Assembly: GCA_946537585.1 (NCBI GenBank)
Contig: CAMNFX010000107.1
Location: 1-5,010 of the forward strand
Reading direction: 5' to 3'
DNA: 5,010 nucleotides
Origin: an uncultured Lachnospiraceae bacterium
GTDB lineage: Bacteria > Bacillota > Clostridia > Lachnospirales > Lachnospiraceae
Shown: piece by piece, positions 1-3,411 of the stretch
Layout of the letters: the number at the start of each line of letters is the position of its first letter
Position numbering within the stretch: position 1 is the first letter of the stretch
Notes under the pieces: model-generated
What the model was told of the DNA's origin: nothing
The model's input: the letters and a program-made list of their open reading frames with translations, nothing else
Database searches by the model: none
Position numbers and translations under genes: made by a program

Positions 1-23
1 TAAGTAGCTCCGAGGGAGGGGCC
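1..23. repeat. 23-bp direct repeat, copy 1
   Basis: The first 23 bases of the window, beginning TAAGTAGCTCC and ending GGGGCC, recur without mismatch at 92-114. The copy touches the window edge, so the repeat unit may extend further left. It begins with TAA, but because the same triplet opens the second copy there is no reason to read it as the stop codon of an upstream gene. The unit is purine-rich (AGGGAGGGG) and has no strong internal symmetry of its own. It is probably part of a dispersed intergenic repeat; that is inference from its recurrence and from the hairpins around it. Confidence 0.85.
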
Positions 24-57
24 CGCTTGCGGGAAGGTTCCCTGGAGGCCAAGCGGC
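22..57. repeat. Nested inverted repeats between the 23-bp copies
   Basis: Directly after repeat copy 1 the sequence can fold in two ways. CCGCTT (23-28) pairs with AAGCGG (51-56), enclosing GGGAA (31-35) paired with TTCCC (38-42) across a 2-base turn. Alternatively CCCGC (22-26) pairs with GCGGG (29-33). No T-run follows, so this is not a recognisable intrinsic terminator. It looks like the structured centre of an intergenic repeat element. Confidence 0.5.
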
Positions 58-68
58 GAGCGTATTCA

Positions 69-90
69 GAGGAATGCGAAGCATTCCCTC
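69..90. repeat. Triloop hairpin GGAATGC-GAA-GCATTCC
   Basis: GGAATGC (71-77) and GCATTCC (81-87) form a perfect 7-bp stem closed by the triloop GAA. GA (69-70) and TC (89-90) can extend it if C88 is bulged. The tip reads GCGAAGC (76-82), a heptamer known from nucleic-acid biophysics as an unusually stable single-stranded DNA mini-hairpin. It lies immediately left of repeat copy 2, which suggests a hairpin plus 23-bp tail unit. There is no T-run, so it is not a terminator. Confidence 0.7.
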
Positions 91-91
91 A

Positions 92-114
92 TAAGTAGCT
101 CCGAGGGAGGGGCC
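92..114. repeat. 23-bp direct repeat, copy 2
   Basis: This is an exact 23-base match to positions 1-23, with a 91-bp period. The match stops at 114: the next base is A here and C after copy 1. On the left it abuts the GCGAAGC triloop hairpin. Two identical copies this close together in front of a housekeeping gene point to a repeat family that should have more copies elsewhere in the genome, probably including the region left of the window. Confidence 0.85.
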
Positions 115-138
115 ACGAAATATCAGATCAATATACCG

Positions 139-162
139 GTGGCGAAGCGTCTGCTTCGCCAT
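139..162. repeat. Inverted repeat in the dnaJ leader
   Basis: GGCGAAGC (141-148) and GCTTCGCC (153-160) form a perfect 8-bp stem with a GTCT loop, extendable by T140-A161 and a G139-T162 wobble. It contains the same GCGAAGC heptamer as the hairpin at 69-90, here in the stem rather than at the tip. Its base lies 26 nt before the dnaJ start, so it would not cover the ribosome-binding site. No T-run follows. It may be part of the same repeat family, or a leader or processing structure if dnaJ is cotranscribed with an upstream gene. Confidence 0.7.
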
Positions 163-171
163 GCGGTGTGT

Positions 172-180
172 AAAGAAAGA
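172..180 (+). promoter_or_regulatory. Weak ribosome-binding site of dnaJ
   Basis: The only purine stretch suitably placed before the dnaJ ATG is AAAGAAAGA, ending 8 nt upstream. It matches AAAGGAGG poorly. The start is still secure: the frame has an in-frame stop (TAA at 171-173) just upstream, and the ATG at 189 begins the canonical DnaJ N-terminus. Translation may depend on coupling, or on the A-rich, unstructured start region. Confidence 0.45.
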
Positions 181-188
181 CAATTACA

Positions 189-1328
189 ATGGCTGAAAAA
201 AGAGATTATTATGAGGTCCTCGGCGTAGACAAAAACGCTGATGAGGCCGCGATCAAAAAAGCATATCGTCAGCTGGCGAAAAAGTATCATCCGGATGCCA
301 ATCCGGGGGATAAGACAGCGGAAGAAAAGTTCAAGGAAGTGGGAGAGGCATACACTGTTTTGTCTGATCCGGACAAGCGTGCCGCATATGACCGTTACGG
401 CCATGCTGCATTCGATGCCAATTCCGCAGCCGGCCAGGCTTCCGGTTTCGGAGGCTTTGACTTTGGCGGCATGGACTTCTCCGATCTGTTTGAAGGGCTG
501 TTCGGCTCAGGCTTTGGAGGCGGCTTCGGCAGCTTCGGGGGACGCAGCTACGGATATGGCAGCAGCACCCAGGCACGGCGCGGCGCGGATGTGCGAACCA
601 TGCTCAGGATCAGCTTTTCGGAGGCTGTGTTCGGCTGTGAGAAAGAGATCGAGATCGCCTATAAGGAGGAATGCTCCGAGTGCGGCGGAACAGGCGCAAA
701 GAAAGGAACCAGCCCGGAGACCTGTTCCCGCTGCGGCGGCCGCGGCAAGATCACGGTCACCCAGAACAATCCTTTCTTCGGCCAGATGCAGACTGTGACG
801 ACCTGTCCGGACTGCGGCGGAAGCGGAAAGGTGATCAAGGAGAAGTGCCCGAAGTGCCGGGGACTCGGCTATGTACAGACCCGCAAGCGCTTCAAGGTAT
901 CGATCCCCGCAGGTATCGATGACGGACAGGCGGTACGCCTCAGCGGTGCCGGAGAGCCCGGCTCCAACGGCGGTCCGAGAGGAGACCTGCTTGTCGGCGT
1001 GGAGATCACGGATGATCCGAAGTTCAAGCGCCAGGGCACCACGATCTTCTCGACGGTTGCCGTTCCCTTTGCCAAGATGGCGCTCGGCGGTCCGATCCAT
1101 ATCAACACTGTCGACGGCAAGGTCGAGTATCAGGTCAAGCCCGGTACGCCGACCGATACCAAGGTCCGGCTGAAGGGAAAGGGTGTTCCGGTCCTGGGCA
1201 GAAGCGGTGCCCGCGGCGACCATTATGTAACACTGATGGTCCAGGTTCCGACAAGCCTGAACAGGGAACAGAAAGATCTGCTGAAAAAGTACGCCGTAGC
1301 CTGCGGAGAGGATCCCGACAAGGCGTAA
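189..1328 (+). CDS. dnaJ: Type I Hsp40 co-chaperone DnaJ
   Basis: DnaJ delivers unfolded proteins to DnaK (Hsp70) in the cytoplasm and stimulates its ATPase; GrpE then exchanges the nucleotide. All type I domains are visible in the 379-aa product. The J domain is residues 1-71, with the catalytic HPD motif at 34-36. A Gly/Phe-rich linker spans about 85-124 and includes DFSDLF. A zinc-binding domain spans about 150-228 with four CxxCxGxG repeats: [24 protein letters not shown] and CPKCRGLG. All eight cysteines are intact (162/165, 179/182, 206/209, 220/223). The two C-terminal beta-sandwich substrate-binding subdomains and the dimerisation tail follow. Length matches the family (E. coli DnaJ has 376 aa). 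The gene is usually last in an hrcA-grpE-dnaK-dnaJ operon; no CIRCE operator is seen in the 188 bp upstream, so heat control, if present, would act from further left. A strong terminator follows 119 bp after the stop. Confidence 0.98.
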   Translation: MAEKRDYYEVLGVDKNADEAAIKKAYRQLAKKYHPDANPGDKTAEEKFKEVGEAYTVLSDPDKRAAYDRYGHAAFDANSAAGQASGFGGFDFGGMDFSDLFEGLFGSGFGGGFGSFGGRSYGYGSSTQARRGADVRTMLRISFSEAVFGCEKEIEIAYKEECSECGGTGAKKGTSPETCSRCGGRGKITVTQNNPFFGQMQTVTTCPDCGGSGKVIKEKCPKCRGLGYVQTRKRFKVSIPAGIDDGQAVRLSGAGEPGSNGGPRGDLLVGVEITDDPKFKRQGTTIFSTVAVPFAKMALGGPIHINTVDGKVEYQVKPGTPTDTKVRLKGKGVPVLGRSGARGDHYVTLMVQVPTSLNREQKDLLKKYAVACGEDPDKA

Positions 1329-1447
1329 GCAATAAGCTGAGATCTTCCGGCTTTACCGGTGAAATGAATCGCAGCTTCCCTGTACAAAAATTCAAAATGG
1401 GGTTGTTTCATCAGCTGAATGTATGCGTGCAAAATCCCCAGAACTGT

Positions 1448-1493
1448 AAAAGCTCCTGCAGCAGTCTTTTGGACTGTGCTGCGGGAGCTTTTT
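1448..1493 (+). terminator. Intrinsic terminator after dnaJ, possibly bidirectional
   Basis: AAAAGCTCCTGCAGCA (1448-1463) pairs with TGCTGCGGGAGCTTTT (1477-1492) with one G-T wobble. After a 2-nt bulge, GTC (1464-1466) pairs with GAC (1472-1474) around a TTTTG loop. The stem is about 19 bp and ends in T1489-T1493. It is 119 bp downstream of the dnaJ stop. Because the stem starts with AAAA on the plus strand, the minus-strand transcript also ends in TTTT after the stem, so the element could also terminate the convergent symporter, whose stop lies 82 bp away. Termination of dnaJ is well supported; the bidirectional role is inferred. Confidence 0.9.
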
Positions 1494-1509
1494 GCAAGTA
1501 TCTGAAATG

Positions 1510-1544
1510 CTTATGAGATAAGGGTCAAAATGTATTTTGCCCCT
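1510..1544. repeat. Overlapping palindromes between convergent genes
   Basis: Two inverted repeats overlap here. CTTAT-GAG-ATAAG (1510-1522) is a perfect 5-bp stem. AGGGTCAAAAT (1521-1531) and ATTTTGCCCCT (1534-1544) pair at 10 of 11 positions across a 2-base centre, with one T-C mismatch. Neither is followed by a T-run on either strand, so they are not simple terminators. They may be an intergenic palindromic repeat, or 3'-end structures of the minus-strand symporter mRNA. Confidence 0.5.
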
Positions 1545-1552
1545 GACTGTGA

Positions 1553-1573
1553 TGCAGGCGGCTTATCCCTGCA
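1553..1573 (-). other. Hairpin just after the symporter stop codon
   Basis: TGCAGG (1553-1558) and CCTGCA (1568-1573) form a perfect 6-bp stem with a 9-nt loop, starting 1 nt past the symporter's TGA stop on the minus strand. There is no T-run. It could protect the mRNA 3' end after read-in from the riboswitch-controlled transcript, but it is short enough to be chance. Confidence 0.35.
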
Positions 1574-1574
1574 C

Positions 1575-2942
1575 TCATTTTGCGCTTCGGTTGACGGATT
1601 CCACGACCATGCCGGTCAGCGCAAACATTGCGATCGCGTTGGGAAGGACCATCAGCTGGTTGAACATATCGGAAAGCTCCCAGACAAGATCATTGGAAGC
1701 CAGAGTTCCGAGGAAAATGAAGACAAGCGCGATCACGGCATAGATGACCAGGCTCTTCTGGCCGAACATATACTTCATGTTGATCTTGCCGAACAGGTTC
1801 CAGCTTAAGATCGTGGAGAAGGCAAAGAAGAAGAGGCAGATTGCGACAAAGACTGCGCCGGCCTTCTCGCCGAAGACCGTGCCGAAGGCGGTCTGCGCAA
1901 GGTTGGCCTTGCCGATGCCCTCCGGGATCACGCCGGAGTTAAGGATACCGTCCTTTGTGTACAGGGTGGAAATGATAACAAGTGCATTGAGAGTGAGAAC
2001 CACAAAGGTGTCAACAAATACGCCGATCATGGCAACCACACCCTGGTCATGCGGGCAGTCAACATTTGCAAGTGCGTGTGCGTGAGGAGTGGAGCCCATG
2101 CCGGCTTCGTTGGAGAACAGGCCTCGCTTTGCACCCTGGCTGATCGCGATCTTGATGGCGGAACCGACACCGCCTCCGATGATTGCCTGCGGCTGGAAAG
2201 CGTAGCGGAAGATCATGCCGATGGTAGCCGGAAGATAGGCAATACGCGCGATCAGAACAATAAGGCCGCCCACCAGGAAGATGCACGCCATGACAGGCAC
2301 GATCTTTTCGGTAACGGAGGCAAGACGGCTGATGCCGCCGAGGAAGATAAAGGCGCAGATGATCACCAGGATGATACCGGTTACAAAGGGCGGAATGCCG
2401 AAAGCCGTCTGGAAGGTAGAGCCGATGGAGTTGGACTGTACCATGCAGCCGAAGAAGCCGAGAGCAAGGATGATCGCGATCGCGAAGAAGCCTGCCAGGA
2501 ACTTTCCGAAGCTTCCCTTGAAGGCAGTTGTGATGTAATAGACAGGACCGCCGTGGATCACGCCGTTTTCATCCCGGACACGGGTCTCCTGGGCGAGTGT
2601 TGCCTCGGCATAGATGGTTGCCATACCGAAAAAGGCAATGATCCACATCCAGAAGATGGCTCCGGGACCGCCGGTCAGGATCGCGCCGCTTGCGCCGACG
2701 ATGTTGCCGGTTCCTACCTGTGCGGCGATCGCAGTGGCAAGCGCCTGGAAAGAACTCATGTGGGTGTCGGACTTGTGGCCGATGAGACGGATATTGCCGA
2801 ATACACTGCGCATGCCCTCTCCGAAGCAGCGGACCTGCACAAAACGGGTCTTGATCGAGTACCAGAGGCCTACTGCGATCAGAAGGATCACGAGAACATA
2901 GTCTGAAAGATAGGCATTGATGGTTTGAACTACAGAAAGCAT
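1575..2942 (-). CDS. AGCS-family sodium:alanine/glycine symporter
   Basis: This gene encodes a cytoplasmic-membrane carrier that takes up a small amino acid, usually alanine or glycine and in some members glutamine, together with Na+ or H+. The 455-aa protein is almost wholly hydrophobic, with about 11 membrane segments and an APC/LeuT-type layout. Family marks are GTGNIVG at 77-83; the AGCS signature GGPGAIFWMW at 91-100, running on to the G at 106; GGPVYY at 131-136; and KRGLFSNEAGMGS at 272-284, all intact. Length is typical and no frameshift is seen. The ATG at 2942 is chosen because AAAGGGG lies 8 nt before it and the first helix begins soon after. The gene stands alone on the minus strand, convergent with dnaJ and divergent from the substrate-binding protein gene. 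A glycine riboswitch and terminator in its leader make glycine the most likely substrate or signal; alanine transport is not excluded. The exact substrate cannot be read from the sequence. Confidence 0.96.
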   Translation of the reverse strand: MLSVVQTINAYLSDYVLVILLIAVGLWYSIKTRFVQVRCFGEGMRSVFGNIRLIGHKSDTHMSSFQALATAIAAQVGTGNIVGASGAILTGGPGAIFWMWIIAFFGMATIYAEATLAQETRVRDENGVIHGGPVYYITTAFKGSFGKFLAGFFAIAIILALGFFGCMVQSNSIGSTFQTAFGIPPFVTGIILVIICAFIFLGGISRLASVTEKIVPVMACIFLVGGLIVLIARIAYLPATIGMIFRYAFQPQAIIGGGVGSAIKIAISQGAKRGLFSNEAGMGSTPHAHALANVDCPHDQGVVAMIGVFVDTFVVLTLNALVIISTLYTKDGILNSGVIPEGIGKANLAQTAFGTVFGEKAGAVFVAICLFFFAFSTILSWNLFGKINMKYMFGQKSLVIYAVIALVFIFLGTLASNDLVWELSDMFNQLMVLPNAIAMFALTGMVVESVNRSAK

Positions 2943-2950
2943 TTTCTTTT

Positions 2951-2957
2951 CCCCTTT
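2951..2957 (-). promoter_or_regulatory. Ribosome-binding site of the symporter
   Basis: On the minus strand AAAGGGG precedes the ATG by 8 nt. It sits between the U-tract of the leader terminator and the start codon and is not part of the terminator stem. This fits control of the gene at the level of transcription termination rather than by masking of the ribosome-binding site. Confidence 0.75.
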
Positions 2958-2960
2958 CTT

Positions 2961-2993
2961 AAAACAAAAAAGAACTGCTTTGAAAAGCAGCTC
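2961..2993 (-). terminator. Leader terminator (riboswitch expression platform)
   Basis: Read on the minus strand, GAGCTGCTTT (2993-2984) pairs with AAAGCAGTTC (2981-2972), with one G-U wobble and a very small loop; the innermost pairs probably stay open. It is followed by six T, a G and four T (2971-2961). This is a standard intrinsic terminator placed between the glycine aptamer and the symporter's ribosome-binding site, so it is almost certainly the switchable output of the riboswitch. Confidence 0.9.
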
Positions 2994-3032
2994 CGGAAAA
3001 CCCAGTCAGGCAAAATGAAAACGCTCTATGCC

Positions 3033-3152
3033 TGCTCTGTCCTTTTGCCTGAGAGATTCGGCGGGATCTGATCCAAAGCATTGGTTCAGCCTTCGGAAGA
3101 CCTGCCTTACACCTTCGGCACTCAACTTAATGAGTTCTCCAGAGTTTCCTCC
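3033..3152 (-). ncRNA. Glycine riboswitch, single aptamer
   Basis: This cis-acting leader RNA binds glycine and controls the downstream symporter. On the minus strand the conserved glycine-aptamer blocks occur in order. CTCTGGAGAA (from 3144) opens P1. A P2 hairpin is made by ACTCA and TGAGT. GCCGAAGG (3119-3112) is the next conserved block, and a long P3 arm is closed by GGCAGGTCT and AGATCCCGCC. The hallmark CTCTCAGGCAAAAGGACAG ends the aptamer. P1 pairs CTCTG (3144-3140) with CAGAG (3039-3035). Only one full aptamer is present, whereas many glycine riboswitches are tandem. Its P1 and 3' end (CTCTGGAG, GGACAGAG) resemble the second aptamer of tandem versions such as the one in B. subtilis gcvT. 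A terminator follows about 40 nt downstream. Family identity is near certain; whether glycine turns the gene on or off is discussed in the findings. Confidence 0.95.
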
Positions 3153-3227
3153 GCATTCAGTTCAGGATGCTGGCTGATCTGCCGGCTCCGGTCCTTAATG
3201 CATCATCGGAATTTATTTACGCGGCAT

Positions 3228-3256
3228 ACTATACATCGCGGAATTAAAAAAATCAA
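3228..3256 (-). promoter_or_regulatory. Promoter of the riboswitch-symporter transcript
   Basis: On the minus strand TTGATT (3256-3251) and TATAGT (3233-3228) are separated by exactly 17 bp, a good sigma-A-type match (TTGACA, TATAAT). Transcription would start near 3221, giving a leader of about 280 nt that contains the whole glycine aptamer and its terminator. The position upstream of the aptamer on the correct strand supports the call. Confidence 0.7.
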
Positions 3257-3272
3257 TAGACATGATAAAAAT

Positions 3273-3291
3273 TTATAAAGCGATTATAAAG
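3273..3291. repeat. TTATAAAG direct repeat with 11-bp period
   Basis: TTATAAAG occurs at 3273-3280 and again at 3284-3291, one helical turn apart, in the AT-rich centre between the two divergent promoters. Such spacing would suit a regulator binding two half-sites on one DNA face. The sequence is AT-rich, so chance is a real alternative, and no regulator is identified. Confidence 0.35.
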
Positions 3292-3318
3292 ATATTGAAA
3301 AAAATACATGGCGCTTAT

Positions 3319-3346
3319 TGTCGTTTGAGGCCGTATCGTTTAAAAT
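3319..3346 (+). promoter_or_regulatory. Candidate promoter of the substrate-binding protein gene
   Basis: TTGTCG (3319-3324) and TAAAAT (3341-3346) are spaced 16 bp, with 4 of 6 and 5 of 6 consensus matches. Transcription would start near 3353, giving a leader of about 60 nt. A second option is TTGAAA (3295-3300) with TATTGT (3316-3321), spaced 15 bp. No stronger plus-strand candidate is seen in the intergenic region. Confidence 0.45.
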
Positions 3347-3352
3347 GTTCAT

Positions 3353-3391
3353 GGTCCAAAAGGACCGCACATTGACCCTGCAAAAGGGCAG
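3353..3391 (+). other. Two small hairpins in the leader of the binding-protein gene
   Basis: GGTCC-AAAA-GGACC (3353-3366) is a perfect 5-bp stem with an A tetraloop. It is followed by CTGC (3378-3381) with GCAG (3388-3391), or alternatively CCCT (3376-3379) with AGGG (3385-3388). If the promoter at 3319-3346 is used, the first hairpin would sit at the very 5' end of the mRNA, where such structures can slow decay. No known riboswitch or T-box motif is visible. The ribosome-binding site GAAAGGAG (3396-3403) stays outside both stems. Confidence 0.4.
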
Positions 3392-3411
3392 TGATGAAAG
3401 GAGAATTGAAT

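Noticed and set aside
71..160. CRISPR array suggested by repeated units
   Set aside because: There are only two copies of one 23-bp repeat, at a 91-bp period, with structured sequence between them. This does not match the repeat and spacer regularity of a CRISPR array.
1..188. CIRCE heat-shock operator or a dnaJ promoter upstream of dnaJ
   Set aside because: No TTAGCACTC/GAGTGCTAA pair and no convincing -35/-10 pair is present; the stretch is dominated by repeats and hairpins. Any promoter is more likely left of the window.
507..1223. Long minus-strand reading frame (238 aa) antisense to dnaJ
   Set aside because: It lies wholly inside the intact dnaJ gene, its product resembles no family I know and is rich in Ala, Leu, Arg and Gly as expected for an antisense shadow of a GC-rich gene, and no ribosome-binding site or promoter is apparent.
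2049..2906. Plus-strand reading frame (285 aa) antisense to the symporter
   Set aside because: The product is a charged, Asp/Ala/Glu-rich string with no domain pattern, the expected mirror of a hydrophobic membrane protein. The symporter on the other strand has every family motif.
3081..3278. Small plus-strand frame (65 aa) across the glycine riboswitch
   Set aside because: It is antisense to the conserved aptamer, where such spurious small proteins are often predicted, and lacks a convincing ribosome-binding site.
3391..3411. Upstream in-frame starts (GTG 3391, ATG 3394) for the binding protein
   Set aside because: They would place the real ribosome-binding site GAAAGGAG inside the coding region and add seven residues in front of a standard lipoprotein signal peptide. 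ATG 3412 has the correct spacing.
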